A DNA stretch of 64,000 nucleotides from Luteimonas gilva. Lineage in GTDB: Bacteria; Pseudomonadota; Gammaproteobacteria; Xanthomonadales; Xanthomonadaceae. The position numbers and the translations under genes were made by a program. Below the pieces are notes generated by a model that had not been told where the DNA came from, searched no databases, and saw only the letters and a list, made by a program, of their open reading frames with translations. Positions within the stretch are counted from its first letter, which is position 1, and the number at the start of each line of letters is the position of its first letter. Shown here piece after piece: positions 17,082 to 26,704 of the stretch. Location of the stretch: positions 1,345,049-1,409,048 of the forward strand of contig NZ_SZUA01000001.1 in assembly GCF_005239095.1 (NCBI RefSeq), given 5' to 3'.

Positions 17082-17456
17082 ATGCGTACCCTTTCGACCC
17101 TCGCCATCGCCCTGGCCGCCGCCGCTTTCTGCGCCTCCGCGGCCGCGCAAACCACAGCGGCCCCGGCCGCCAAGCCCGCCGCCGAACGCAAGGATCCGCG
17201 CGATCTGGACGGCGACCATCGCGCCAGCTGGGACGAATACCGCAAAGCGATGTCCGACAACTTCACGCGCTTGGACAAGAACGGCGACGGCGTGCTGGAA
17301 AGCGCCGAACTGCCGCAGCAACCGCCGCCGAAAGCCGGCCAGAAGCTGGCCCGCGCGCAATTCGAAAGCGGCTTGCGCGCCAGCTTCGATCATTTGGACA
17401 AGAACAAGGACGGCTTCCTGGCGGGCGATGAGTTTCCGGAACCCGGGAAGAAATAA
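17082..17456 (+). CDS. Secreted EF-hand domain protein
   Basis: A 124-residue protein with a signal peptide (LAIALAAAAFCASAAA) and three EF-hand-like loops: DLDGDHRASWDEY, DKNGDGVLESAEL and DKNKDGFLAGDEF. The second and third match the 12-residue calcium-binding consensus; the first is degenerate. It should be a periplasmic calcium-binding protein; no partner is known. Its ATG follows GGAGCAAGCCC. It lies 34 bases downstream of the pyrophosphatase-like gene and convergent with hutF, leaving only 9 bases between stop codons. A second, simpler EF-hand-like protein lies at 47110-47619. Confidence 0.88.
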   Translation: MRTLSTLAIALAAAAFCASAAAQTTAAPAAKPAAERKDPRDLDGDHRASWDEYRKAMSDNFTRLDKNGDGVLESAELPQQPPPKAGQKLARAQFESGLRASFDHLDKNKDGFLAGDEFPEPGKK

Positions 17457-17465
17457 AACGTAGCA

Positions 17466-18728
<1,263 letters not shown>

Positions 18729-18836
18729 GGCCTATTCTCGCCGAAATATCGCCCGAAAAGCCGTCGTGACCGGCGTTCGCAGCGCGCGGCGGCGCGTTGA
18801 GGCGATACAGCGAGCCCAATAGCCCAGCGGCGCGGC

Positions 18837-18842
18837 TACAAT
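18837..18842 (+). promoter_or_regulatory. -10 box TACAAT for a leaderless hutI transcript
   Basis: TACAAT ends 6 bases before the hutI ATG at 18849 and no Shine-Dalgarno is present. No good -35 box is visible 17 bases upstream, so an activator may be needed. It lies in the 120-base hutF/hutI divergent gap. Confidence 0.5.
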
Positions 18843-18848
18843 CGGTAA

Positions 18849-20087
18849 ATGCCTTCCGTCGCCGATACGCCCTGGGATGGACTGATCGTCGGCGCGAGCC
18901 TGGCGACGCTGGACGCGGACGCCGGTTATGGCGGCATCGAAGACGGCGCGATCGGCTGGCGGGACGGCATCTTGGCCTACGTCGGCCCGCGCGCTGCCCT
19001 GCCCGGCGATCCGGCCGCGTTGGCCCGGCAAACCATCGACGCGGGCGGCGGCTGGATCACGCCCGCCCTGATCGACTGCCACACCCATCTGGTCTTCGCC
19101 GGCGACCGCGCCGGCGAATTCGAACAGCGCCTGCAGGGCGCCAGCTACGAGCAGATCGCGCGCGCCGGCGGCGGCATCGTTTCCACGGTGCGCGCCACCC
19201 GCGCCGCGGACGAGGCGGAATTGTTGGCGCAATCGCTGCCCAGGGCCCGCGCTTTGCTGGCCGACGGCGTGGCCACGATCGAAATCAAATCCGGTTACGG
19301 CCTGGATTACGACAACGAACGCAAGATGCTGCGCGTGGCGCGCCGGATCGGCGAAGCACTCGGCATCGGCGTACGCACCACCTTCCTGGGCGCGCATGCG
19401 TTGCCGCCGGAGTTCGCCGGCAATCCCGATGGCTACATCGACCGAGTCTGCGAATGGCTGCCGCGGCTGCACGCGGAAGGCCTGGTCGATGCGGTGGATG
19501 CGTTCTGCGAGCGGATCGGCTTCGATGCGGCGCAAACGCGGCGCGTGTTCGAAGCCGCGCGCGCGCTGGGATTGCCGGTGAAGCTGCACGCCGACCAGCT
19601 CAGCGACGGCGACGGCGCCGCGCTGGTGGCCGAATTCGGCGGCCTGTCCGCCGACCACGTCGAACATACTTCGGTCGGCGGCGTGCGCGCGATGGCCGAG
19701 CACGGCACCGTGGCGGTGCTGCTGCCGGGCGCCTTCCACGTGCTGCGCGAAACGAAATTGCCGCCGCTGGACGAATTCCGCGCCCGCCACGTGCCCATGG
19801 CCGTGGCGACCGACTGCAATCCCGGCACTTCGCCGCTGCAGTCGCTGCGATTGGCGATGGCGCTGGCCTGCACCCATTTCAAGTTGACGCCGGAAGAAGC
19901 GCTGCGCGGCGCGACCGTGCACGCCGCGCGGGCGCTCGGATTGCACGATCGCGGCGCGCTGCGCGCCGGCATGCGCGCGGATTTCGCGCATTGGGCGATC
20001 GCGCAGCCCGCCGAGCTTTGCTATTGGCTGGGGGGAAATTCGCTCCGGTCCGTCTACATCGGTGGGAATCGAGCCCACTCCCTTTGA
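18849..20087 (+). CDS. hutI: Imidazolonepropionase
   Basis: A 412-residue metal-dependent amidohydrolase that opens 4-imidazolone-5-propionate to N-formimidoylglutamate, the third step of histidine degradation. Signatures in order: [18 protein letters not shown] (metal HxH), [26 protein letters not shown] and [13 protein letters not shown]. Length is normal. A much longer open frame (18797-21307) overlaps it in another frame but encodes arginine-rich shadow sequence until it becomes the dipeptidase. hutI is followed 29 bases later by an M19 dipeptidase gene, probably co-transcribed. Confidence 0.96.
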   Translation: MPSVADTPWDGLIVGASLATLDADAGYGGIEDGAIGWRDGILAYVGPRAALPGDPAALARQTIDAGGGWITPALIDCHTHLVFAGDRAGEFEQRLQGASYEQIARAGGGIVSTVRATRAADEAELLAQSLPRARALLADGVATIEIKSGYGLDYDNERKMLRVARRIGEALGIGVRTTFLGAHALPPEFAGNPDGYIDRVCEWLPRLHAEGLVDAVDAFCERIGFDAAQTRRVFEAARALGLPVKLHADQLSDGDGAALVAEFGGLSADHVEHTSVGGVRAMAEHGTVAVLLPGAFHVLRETKLPPLDEFRARHVPMAVATDCNPGTSPLQSLRLAMALACTHFKLTPEEALRGATVHAARALGLHDRGALRAGMRADFAHWAIAQPAELCYWLGGNSLRSVYIGGNRAHSL

Positions 20088-20116
20088 ATTCGTCCGACCG
20101 TTTTCCGGAGAACACG

Positions 20117-21307
20117 ATGCGCCCGACCGTCCTAGCCGCCGCTCTCTTGCTCGCCGCTCCCGCTTTCGCCGCCGACGACGCGGCGAACAAGCTCGCCCAG
20201 GACGCGATCATCGTCGACACGCACATCGATGCGCCCGGCGGATTGATGAGCCATTGGGCCGAACTCGGCAAAGATGCGGCGAAGTTCGAGTTCGATTATC
20301 CGAAAGCGCGCAAGGGCGGCTTGGACGTGGCCTTCATGTCGATCTACACCTCCGCCAAACAGGACGGCGAAGGCACCGCCTGGCAGACGGCGAACGAGAT
20401 GATCGATGCGGTCGAGGCGCTGGCCGCACGCAACCCCGACAAGTTCGCGCTGCTGCGCTCGCCCCAGGATGTCGACAAGCTGCGCCAAGGCGGACGCGTG
20501 CTGCTGCCGCTGGGCATGGAAAACGGCGCGCCGATCGGCGACGACCTGTCGCAACTGAAGTTCTTCTTCGACCGCGGCGTGCGCTACATCACCCTCGCCC
20601 ACAGCGCGGCGAACCGGATCGCCGATTCGTCCTACGGCATCGAACGCAAATGGCACGGGCTGAGCCCGTTCGGCAAGCGAGTCGTCGCCGAAATGAACCG
20701 GCTCGGCATCATGGTCGATGTTTCGCATATCTCCGACGAATCGGCGAAGGAGACGATCGCCCTGAGCAAGACGCCGGTGATCGCCAGCCATTCCGCGTTC
20801 CGGCATTTCACCCCGGATTTCGAGCGCAATATCAGCGACGAGCTGGCCAAGGCCGTCGCCGCGAAGGGCGGCGTGGTGCAGATCCCGTTCGGCACCGCCT
20901 TCGTCGACCCGAAAGGCGCCGCGAACACGCAAGCGCATTTCCGCGCGATCAACGAATTCAACAAGCGCAACGCCGAGTTGAAAGCGGCGGGCAAGCCGCT
21001 GGAAAGCGAGGACGAATTCGACAAGGCCTGGGCCGAGGCGCATCCGCCGCCGCAGACCAAGATCGACGCGGTGCTGGACCAGATCGACTACGCGGTGAAG
21101 CTGATCGGCGTGGACCACGTCGGCGTCGGCTCGGACTTCGACGGCGTCGACGGCGAATTGCCTGACGGACTGCGCACCGTCGCGGACTATCCGAACTTCG
21201 TGGCGGGCCTGCAGGCGCGCGGTTACAAGGATGCGGACATCCGCAAGATCCTGGGCGGCAATCTGTTGCGGGTTTGGACTGCCGTAGAAGCCGCCGCTAC
21301 GCGCTAA
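20117..21307 (+). CDS. Exported M19 family membrane dipeptidase
   Basis: A 396-residue zinc dipeptidase with a signal peptide (VLAAALLLAAPAFAAD). M19 signatures: DTHID (metal HxD), MENG in the bridging-Glu region, TLAHSAAN, MVDVSHISD and SHSAFRHFT. M19 enzymes hydrolyse dipeptides, including some with a D-residue at the second position, in the periplasm. CCGGAG precedes the ATG at 20117. It follows hutI closely; supplying histidine or other amino acids from peptides would fit but is inference. A palindromic repeat lies just after its stop. Confidence 0.93.
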   Translation: MRPTVLAAALLLAAPAFAADDAANKLAQDAIIVDTHIDAPGGLMSHWAELGKDAAKFEFDYPKARKGGLDVAFMSIYTSAKQDGEGTAWQTANEMIDAVEALAARNPDKFALLRSPQDVDKLRQGGRVLLPLGMENGAPIGDDLSQLKFFFDRGVRYITLAHSAANRIADSSYGIERKWHGLSPFGKRVVAEMNRLGIMVDVSHISDESAKETIALSKTPVIASHSAFRHFTPDFERNISDELAKAVAAKGGVVQIPFGTAFVDPKGAANTQAHFRAINEFNKRNAELKAAGKPLESEDEFDKAWAEAHPPPQTKIDAVLDQIDYAVKLIGVDHVGVGSDFDGVDGELPDGLRTVADYPNFVAGLQARGYKDADIRKILGGNLLRVWTAVEAAATR

Positions 21308-21316
21308 CCGCTTTAT

Positions 21317-21393
21317 TGTAGGAGCGGCTTCAGCCGCGAGCTCCGCCCGCTGGCGATCCGAAAGGAGAGCTCGCGGCTGAAGCCGCTCCCGCA
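21317..21393. repeat. Palindromic repeat, 'gtaggagcggcttcagccgc' family
   Basis: Inverted arms built on GGAGCGGCTTCAGCCGCGAG and its complement. Other copies: 26603, 28698, 29554, 47759, 59733, and a variant inside folC (33473). It lies in the gap between the dipeptidase gene and a minus-strand fragment. Confidence 0.92.
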
Positions 21394-21407
21394 TAAGCCA
21401 TGGAACC

Positions 21408-21767
21408 CTATTGCTTCGCCGCGGCTTCCGGCGTCACGCTGCGCTGCACCTTGCCGTCGGCATCCAGGAATTCGATTTTCGCCGCGCCGTCGGCCGCGAC
21501 CTGCAGGCGCAGACGCGTCCTGCCCTTGTCGTCCTTGAGCGTGACCATCGAACTGCGCTCGGCGTTCTTGCCGATGAACAGGCGTTGTTGCCCGTAATAT
21601 CCGCTTTCGTAACGTTCCTTCATCAATTTCTCGCGGTCGGGCGCCGCCATCGCGTCCAGCTTGGCGGTCTCTTCCAGGTCTTGCACGATCGGACGGAGGG
21701 GACGGTCGTTGACGATCATGCCCGCCCGTTCTTTGCCGTCCTCCTGGACGCCGAGCAACTGCACCAC
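21408..21767 (-). pseudogene. Truncated hypothetical protein, N-terminus probably lost
   Basis: A 119-codon frame that reads like the C-terminal part of a longer protein, with YGQQRLFIGKNAERSSMVTL and LRLQVAADGAAKIEFLDADG strands. Its only starts are GTG codons at 21767 and 21764 without a ribosome site; the frame is open for about 15 codons further upstream to a stop at 21813-21815 but has no ATG there. The bTHX terminator begins 6 bases beyond that stop, leaving no room for a signal sequence or a proper promoter. A 5' deletion is the simplest reading; a short GTG-initiated gene is possible. Confidence 0.5.
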
Positions 21768-21820
21768 CTGATCGTGCTCGGCGAGGCCGCATCGCGCATG
21801 AAGTGCCGGTCGTCATCATG

Positions 21821-21850
21821 AAAAAGCCCCGCTCAAAGCGGGGCTTTTTT
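21821..21850. terminator. Rho-independent terminator, probably bidirectional
   Basis: AGCCCCGCT and AGCGGGGCT arms around a 3-base loop, with A-run before and T-run after, so either strand can use it. On the minus strand it ends the bTHX transcript. Confidence 0.85.
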
Positions 21851-21868
21851 CGAAACGTCGCGGGACGC

Positions 21869-22060
21869 TTATTCCGGCTTGACGGCCTTCTTCGCCACGG
21901 CCTTCTTCGCCGGAGCCTTGGCCACGCTCTTGGTCGCGGTCTTCTTCGCGGCGGGCGCCGCGCCGGTGCCGGCGGCCTTGGCGGTGGCGTGCGAACGCGC
22001 GTTGCCGTAGCTGGAGTTATAGCGCTTGCCCTTGGCGGTCTTGCGGTCGCCCTTGCCCAT
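21869..22060 (-). CDS. 30S ribosomal protein bTHX
   Basis: A 63-residue, strongly basic protein starting MGKGDRKTAKGKRYNSSYG, the signature of the small-subunit protein THX (bTHX/Thx family), which sits in the head of the 30S subunit. The ordered N-terminal 30 residues are followed by an alanine/lysine-rich tail with AKKTATKS and AKKAVAKKA repeats, longer than in Thermus. The start at 22060 is preferred to an upstream in-frame start at 22126 because AGGAG lies 8 bases before it and the family begins at this Met. A terminator follows at 21821-21850. The first 22 residues of the longer frame look non-coding. Confidence 0.9.
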   Translation of the reverse strand: MGKGDRKTAKGKRYNSSYGNARSHATAKAAGTGAAPAAKKTATKSVAKAPAKKAVAKKAVKPE

Positions 22061-22135
22061 CGTCTTGCTCCTGATCTCGTTGGTTTCGCGTGCGCCGGAC
22101 GCGGCGCAAGCCGCAAATCCTAGCACGCGGCGCCC

Positions 22136-22543
22136 TCAGGCGCTTTCCGCAGCGGCGCTCGCGGCGTGGGTCAGGCGCAGATTGACGAAATGCGCGGCGG
22201 CCAGCATCAGGCCGCCGACCGTCATCAGCACGGCATGAGTCAGGTCGTGGTGGTGCAAGGGGCTGAACGTCGCCAGCCAGACCAGGGCCAGCGCCGGCAA
22301 CAACAGCGCCCATGCGCGGAAGACGCGATGGCGGCGGTAGCCCAGGGTCAGCGTGGTGGCCGCGAGCAACGTGGCGAAGATCACGAAGGCCTGGTCCAGG
22401 TCGATCCAGCCGCTGATGTTCAGGCCGAAGGCCGGCAGCAGGGCGACCAGGATCGGCAATAAGGCGCAGTGGATCGCGCACAGAAAGGAGGCGGCGAAGC
22501 CGAAGCGGTCAGCGCGGTGTAAAGCGGATTGGGGACTGGACAT
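22136..22543 (-). CDS. MerC domain membrane protein
   Basis: A 135-residue protein with four hydrophobic helices and the MerC pattern FLCAIHCALLPILVALLP (Cys-x2-His-Cys-like site in the first helix). MerC proteins were defined as mercury carriers; stand-alone members in this family are often found with zinc-uptake genes and their cargo is unsettled. The longer frame begins at an ATG (22576) that is part of a TATAAT box, so the ATG at 22543 is used. Divergent from the ZnuD-like receptor with a shared AT-rich promoter core. Confidence 0.82.
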   Translation of the reverse strand: MSSPQSALHRADRFGFAASFLCAIHCALLPILVALLPAFGLNISGWIDLDQAFVIFATLLAATTLTLGYRRHRVFRAWALLLPALALVWLATFSPLHHHDLTHAVLMTVGGLMLAAAHFVNLRLTHAASAAAESA

Positions 22544-22564
22544 GACTTTTGAGGGATGGCGCCG

Positions 22565-22592
22565 GTTTTGAAACATTATAACATCCTAATCC
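22565..22592. promoter_or_regulatory. Shared divergent promoter core between merC-like gene and ZnuD-like receptor
   Basis: An AT-rich island in GC-rich DNA. The minus strand reads TATAAT (22575-22580) about 31 bases before the merC ATG; the plus strand reads TATAAC (22577-22582) about 31 bases before the receptor ATG. It contains a TATAACAT half-site like that of gamma-proteobacterial Zur boxes, but the palindrome is poor, so Zur control is inference. Confidence 0.4.
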
Positions 22593-22613
22593 TGGCCCAT
22601 CCAACCGACTCTA

Positions 22614-24626
22614 ATGATGACCAAGTCTTTGTTGCGCCGCACCCCGCTCTTTTTGGCCCTGGTCCTGGCTTCCGCCCCAGTTTGGGCCGCCGATCCGCCG
22701 ACGCCCGCCCAAGACAAGGCCCGCCATGAAGACAAGGCCACCGAACTGGACGCGGTCGTGGTCACCGCCAGCCCGCTGCGCGGCGGCGTCGAGGACCTGG
22801 CCAAACCGGTCGAAGTACTGTCGGGCGAACGTCTGGACGAGGTGCGCGGCGCCACCCTGGGCGAGACCGTGAACAGCTTGCCGGGCGTGCAAACCTCCAA
22901 TTTCGGCGCCGGCGTGGGCCGTCCGATCATCCGCGGCCTAGACGGCGCCCGGGTCAGCATCCTCTCCGGCGGCCTGCAAACCCAGGACGTATCGACCGTG
23001 AGCCAGGACCATGCGCCGGCGGTGGAATCCTTCCTCGCCGACCAGATCGAAGTGCTGAAAGGGCCGTCCACCCTGCTCTACGGCTCCGGCGCGATCGGCG
23101 GCGTGGTCAACGTGGTCGACGGCCGCATTCCCGAATCGCCGCCGGACGACGGCGCCAGCGGCCGCGCCGAGGCGCGCTACGACAGCGTCAGCCAGGGCTT
23201 CACCGAGATGGCGCGCGTCGATGTCGGCAACGACCGCTTCGCATTCCACTTCGACGGCGTGTACCGCGACAACGACGATTACAAAACGCCAGACGGAACG
23301 CAGCTCAACAGCTTCCTCAAAACCAAGACCGGCGCCGTCGGTGGATCGCTGTTCGGCGATTGGGGCTTCGTCGGTTTCGCCCGTTCGCGCTACCACGACA
23401 CTTACGGCAATCCCGGCGAACCCGGCAATCCGGAAGAAGGCGAGCTGGGCGTGCACTTGGACATGAAGCAGAACCGCAACGAGCTGAAGGGCGGCATCAA
23501 CCATCTGTTCTCGGATAACGGTACGCTGCGCTTCAGCGTGGCCGACACCGATTACGAGCATATCGAATTCGAAGGCGCGGACGTGGGCACGCGTTTCCTG
23601 AAAACCGCGACCGAAGGCCGCGCGGAATACGCGCTGACCGGCTTGGGCGGTTGGGATCTGGCCTTCGGCGGTCAGGCGTCGAACAGCGAATTCGAAGCGA
23701 TCGGCGAAGAAGCCTTCGTGCCGCGCGTGCAGACCCACGGCCGCGGCATTTTCGGCGTGGCCAAGCGCAAGTGGGATGCCTTCCAACTGGATTTCGGCGC
23801 GCGCGTCGACGACGTGCGCAGCGATCCGGCCGACGCCGCGGCGCGCGACTTCAAGCCGGTCAGCGCCTCGATCGGCGGCATTTGGCACTTCGCCAAGGAT
23901 TGGGATCTGACCGCAAACCTCGATCGCGCCGAACGCGCGCCGGCCGAGGAGGAACTGTTCGCGAACGGGCCGCACATCGCCACGGCTTCGTTCGAAATCG
24001 GCAACCCGAACCTCACCGAAGAAGCGGCCAACCAGCTCGAATTCGGCCTGCACTACCACGGCGATCGGATCCAGGCGAAGCTCGCGGCTTATTACAACCG
24101 CTTCGACGACTACATTTTCCTCGTCGATACCGGCGAAATCGTCGCCGGCGAGGAAGAAGACCTGCCGGTGCGGCAATGGTCGCAGGCCGATGCGCGCTTC
24201 CGCGGCTTCGAAGGCGAAGCGACGTTCAAATTCGCCGACAACTGGAACCTGCGCGTGTTCGGCGACACGGTGCGGGCGACCTTCGCCGAGGGCGGCGGCA
24301 ACGTGCCGCGGATCGCGCCGTCGCGCGCCGGCGCGGACCTGCAATGGCAGCAGGAAGGCTGGCGCGCATCGCTCGGCGCGGTGCGCTACGCCAAGCAGGA
24401 CAAGGTCGCCATCAACGAAACCCCGACCGACGGCTACACCCTGGTCAATGCGCACGTCGCCTACCACTGGGACATGGGCAACGACGACTACAGCAGCGGC
24501 TGGGAAATTTTCTTGGACGGCAGCAACCTCACCGACGAGACCGCGCGCGTGCACACCTCTTTCCTGAAGGACAAGGTCGTGCTTCCCGGCCGCGGCGTCA
24601 GCGCAGGGTTGCGCGTGTTCTTCTGA
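22614..24626 (+). CDS. TonB-dependent outer-membrane receptor, ZnuD-like
   Basis: A 670-residue receptor: signal peptide (LLRRTPLFLALVLASAPVWA), TonB box region (ELDAVVVTASPL), plug domain with IRGLDGARVSILSGG, TVSQDHAPAVE and QIEVLKGPSTLLYGSGAIGG, then a 22-strand barrel ending RGVSAGLRVFF. The plug text and EVGN-like EIGNPNLTEEAANQLEFGL block resemble the zinc receptor ZnuD, but the long histidine-rich external loop of Neisseria ZnuD is absent. It would import zinc, or another chelated ligand, using the proton motive force. Divergent from the MerC gene; zur lies 2 kb downstream. A terminator follows at 24696. Confidence 0.85.
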   Translation: MMTKSLLRRTPLFLALVLASAPVWAADPPTPAQDKARHEDKATELDAVVVTASPLRGGVEDLAKPVEVLSGERLDEVRGATLGETVNSLPGVQTSNFGAGVGRPIIRGLDGARVSILSGGLQTQDVSTVSQDHAPAVESFLADQIEVLKGPSTLLYGSGAIGGVVNVVDGRIPESPPDDGASGRAEARYDSVSQGFTEMARVDVGNDRFAFHFDGVYRDNDDYKTPDGTQLNSFLKTKTGAVGGSLFGDWGFVGFARSRYHDTYGNPGEPGNPEEGELGVHLDMKQNRNELKGGINHLFSDNGTLRFSVADTDYEHIEFEGADVGTRFLKTATEGRAEYALTGLGGWDLAFGGQASNSEFEAIGEEAFVPRVQTHGRGIFGVAKRKWDAFQLDFGARVDDVRSDPADAAARDFKPVSASIGGIWHFAKDWDLTANLDRAERAPAEEELFANGPHIATASFEIGNPNLTEEAANQLEFGLHYHGDRIQAKLAAYYNRFDDYIFLVDTGEIVAGEEEDLPVRQWSQADARFRGFEGEATFKFADNWNLRVFGDTVRATFAEGGGNVPRIAPSRAGADLQWQQEGWRASLGAVRYAKQDKVAINETPTDGYTLVNAHVAYHWDMGNDDYSSGWEIFLDGSNLTDETARVHTSFLKDKVVLPGRGVSAGLRVFF

Positions 24627-24695
24627 TCTTCCCCCCGCCGCAGCGGCTCCGGTGCCGTGACCTCATGCACGCCCGGAGTCGTTGCGGATCTTTCG

Positions 24696-24722
24696 AACCG
24701 GCTTCGGCCGGTTTTCTTTTTT
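24696..24722 (+). terminator. Rho-independent terminator of the ZnuD-like gene
   Basis: AACCGGC and GCCGGTT arms around a TTCG tetraloop, followed by TTCTTTTTT, 70 bases after the receptor stop codon. Confidence 0.88.
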
Positions 24723-24728
24723 GCTTTT

Positions 24729-24812
24729 GTAGAGTCGAGCCTGCTCGACTGCCCTTTTTCCCAGAAGCGACGCCGGATGGAAATCAAAGCAGTCGAGCAA
24801 GCTCGACTCTAC
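24729..24812. repeat. Palindromic repeat, 'gtagagtcgagc' family
   Basis: Left arm GTAGAGTCGAGCCTGCTCGACTGC and right arm GCAGTCGAGCAAGCTCGACTCTAC bracket about 35 bases. Related in design to the 'gtagagcggagc' elements at 29519 and 60549. It lies between the receptor terminator and the marR promoter. Confidence 0.88.
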
Positions 24813-24870
24813 GGCCGCGACGTGCCGTTCCATAACTGCAACCGAGCAGGCTTGCATCCGCCGAAGATAT

Positions 24871-24886
24871 AAGTGTATATACACCT
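24871..24886. promoter_or_regulatory. Probable MarR operator/promoter
   Basis: A perfect 12-base palindrome GTGTATATACAC (24873-24884), extended by an A/T pair to 16 bases with one mismatch, in otherwise GC-rich DNA and 24 bases before the marR ATG. TATATA could serve as a -10 element, so repressor binding would block transcription of marR and the MFS gene. Confidence 0.65.
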
Positions 24887-24908
24887 ATCTCACGCCGCCT
24901 GCACGGAA

Positions 24909-25352
24909 ATGGCCCATCCACCCCCGTCCGCTCCGACTTGCACCTGCTTCCGCCTGCGCAAGCTCAGCCGGTTGATGTCGCAACGCTACGACCGCCGTCT
25001 GGCCGAGGCCGGACTCAACATCAACCAATACTCACTGCTGCGCCGTGCCGAAGGAGAGCCGCGCGGCATCGGCGAGTTGGCCAAGAAAATGGGCATGGAC
25101 CGCACCACCCTCACCCGCGACCTGAAGCCGCTGATCGCTTCCGGGTGGATCGCCGTGGCCACGGGCCAAGATGCGCGCCGCCGCGTCGTCACCGTCACCG
25201 CGGCCGGCAAACGCGCGGCGGAAAAAGCCAGACCGTTGTGGCTGCAGGCGCAGCAAGAGATCGAAAACGCGATCGGCGACGCCGCCACCCAACGTTTGCA
25301 TGCCCAACTCGACGCCGCCCTGCTCCGGCTACAAGCGGAGAACGGCCGATGA
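24909..25352 (+). CDS. MarR family transcriptional regulator
   Basis: A 147-residue winged-helix regulator: dimer helix (TCFRLRKLSRLMSQRYDRRL), recognition region IGELAKKMGMDRTTLTRDLKPL and wing with DARRRVVTVTAAG. MarR proteins usually repress and are released by small phenolic or redox signals; two cysteines (TCTCFRL) near the N-terminus could be redox or metal sensing. A longer frame starts at 24873, but that start is inside the palindromic operator, so the ATG at 24909 is used. The stop overlaps the start of the MFS gene (ATGA), making one regulated unit. Confidence 0.9.
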   Translation: MAHPPPSAPTCTCFRLRKLSRLMSQRYDRRLAEAGLNINQYSLLRRAEGEPRGIGELAKKMGMDRTTLTRDLKPLIASGWIAVATGQDARRRVVTVTAAGKRAAEKARPLWLQAQQEIENAIGDAATQRLHAQLDAALLRLQAENGR

Positions 25353-26593
25353 ATACCGCATCGCAGAGCAAAACGAATGCGTGGCCGCTGATCCTCGCCG
25401 CGGCGGCGATGCTGATGATCACCATGGGCGTGCGCCAATCGCTGGGCCTGTTCGTCAAGCCGATCGGCGCCAGCACCGGACTGAGCATCGTCGACATCAG
25501 CTTCGCGCTGGCGATCGGGCAATTCGTCTGGGGCGCGGTGCAGCCGTTGTTTGGCGCTTTAGCCGATCAGCGCGGCGCCGGACGGGTGCTCGTCGCGGGC
25601 GGCATCCTGTTGGCGGCGGGCATGGCGCTGACGCCCGTGTTCGGTTCGTCGTGGGGCTTGCTGCTCACCCTCGGCGTGCTCTCGGCGGCAGGCGCGGGCG
25701 CGGGCAGTTTCTCGATCCTGATCGGCGCCACCGCGCGGCGCATCCCCGCCGAAAAGCGCTCGATGGCCGCCGGCGTGATCAACGCAGGCGGCTCGTTCGG
25801 CCAATTCCTGTTCGCGCCGTTCGCGCAAGCGGTGATCAGCGCCGCGGGCTGGGTCGCCGGCATGTGGGCGCTGGCCGCGGCCGCATTGGCGACCTTGCCG
25901 CTGGCTTGGCCGTTGCGCAGCCGGCGTGCGGCGCCCGAGGCGGCCGCGCCCGCCGTCGCGAACGCGGCGACGCCCGCCGACATCGGCTTGCGCGAACAAC
26001 TGCGCATCGCAGCGCGCGACCGCAGCTATTGGCTGCTGCATCTGGGCTTCTTCACCTGCGGCTTCCACATCGCCTTCCTGGTGACGCATTTGCCCAGCGA
26101 AATCGCGTTGTGCGGCTTGCCGGAAAGCGTGTCCGCCACCGCATTGGCGCTGATCGGCCTGTTCAACGTCGGCGGCAGCTTGGCCGCGGGCTGGCTGGGA
26201 CAACGCTACCGGATGAAATCGCTGCTGGCGCTGATGTACGCCAGCCGTGCGGCGATGATCGCGTTGTACCTGGTCTCCCCGCCCACGCCGATCGTGTTCT
26301 ACGTCTTCGCCGCGGGCCTGGGACTGACTTGGCTGGCGACCGTGCCGCCGACCGCGGGCTTGGTCGGCAAGCTGTTCGGACCGCGCTATCTCGGCACGCT
26401 GTTCGGACTGACCTTGTTCTCGCACCAGATCGGCGGTTTCTTCGGCGCCTGGGTCGGCGGGTTGGTGATTTCCCGTTTCGGCGATTACACCTGGATGTGG
26501 TATGCCGACATCGCGCTGGCGCTGATCGCAGCGGCGGCGAATCTGCCGATTCGGGAAACGCGGATCGTGCGCAGCGCTGTTGCGCCCGCGTGA
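25349..26593 (+). CDS. MFS transporter, oxalate/formate antiporter-like or monocarboxylate type
   Basis: A 414-residue major facilitator with 12 predicted helices and a polar central loop (about residues 190-220). N-terminal ITMGVRQSLGLFVKPI and the motif GALADQRGAGRVLVAGGILL fit the monocarboxylate/oxalate-formate branch of the superfamily. The substrate is unknown. It begins with an ATG overlapping the marR stop by 4 bases, so it is probably the main target of that repressor. The next gene in the same direction is far away; a palindromic repeat follows its stop. Confidence 0.88.
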   Translation: MNTASQSKTNAWPLILAAAAMLMITMGVRQSLGLFVKPIGASTGLSIVDISFALAIGQFVWGAVQPLFGALADQRGAGRVLVAGGILLAAGMALTPVFGSSWGLLLTLGVLSAAGAGAGSFSILIGATARRIPAEKRSMAAGVINAGGSFGQFLFAPFAQAVISAAGWVAGMWALAAAALATLPLAWPLRSRRAAPEAAAPAVANAATPADIGLREQLRIAARDRSYWLLHLGFFTCGFHIAFLVTHLPSEIALCGLPESVSATALALIGLFNVGGSLAAGWLGQRYRMKSLLALMYASRAAMIALYLVSPPTPIVFYVFAAGLGLTWLATVPPTAGLVGKLFGPRYLGTLFGLTLFSHQIGGFFGAWVGGLVISRFGDYTWMWYADIALALIAAAANLPIRETRIVRSAVAPA

Positions 26594-26602
26594 TGGCTTT
26601 TC

Positions 26603-26694
26603 GTAGGAGCGGCTTCAGCCGCGAGCTCTTTGCGGCAAATCGCGAGTTTGGTCGGAGTTTGCAGGAAAAAGCTCGCGGCTGAAGCCGCTCCTAC
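26603..26694. repeat. Palindromic repeat, 'gtaggagcggcttcagccgc' family
   Basis: Left arm from 26603 (GTAGGAGCGGCTTCAGCCGC) and right arm ending at 26694 (GCGGCTGAAGCCGCTCCTAC), nearly perfect, between the convergent MFS and zur genes. Confidence 0.92.
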
Positions 26695-26704
26695 AAAAGC
26701 AGCC

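Noticed and set aside
18797-20116. The upstream part of a long plus-strand frame that later becomes the M19 dipeptidase
   Set aside because: The part before 20117 is a shadow of hutI in another frame; the dipeptidase starts at 20117 with a ribosome site and signal peptide.
22565-22592. A canonical Zur box
   Set aside because: Only one half-site fits; the two sides do not form a good palindrome, so it is kept as a promoter with possible Zur control only.
22938-24554. 538-codon minus-strand frame antisense to the ZnuD-like receptor
   Set aside because: No ribosome site or recognisable domain; composition is that of an antisense shadow of the receptor gene.
24873-24908. Earlier MarR start inside the palindrome
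   Set aside because: It would lie within the operator/promoter; the ATG at 24909 gives the conserved N-terminus.
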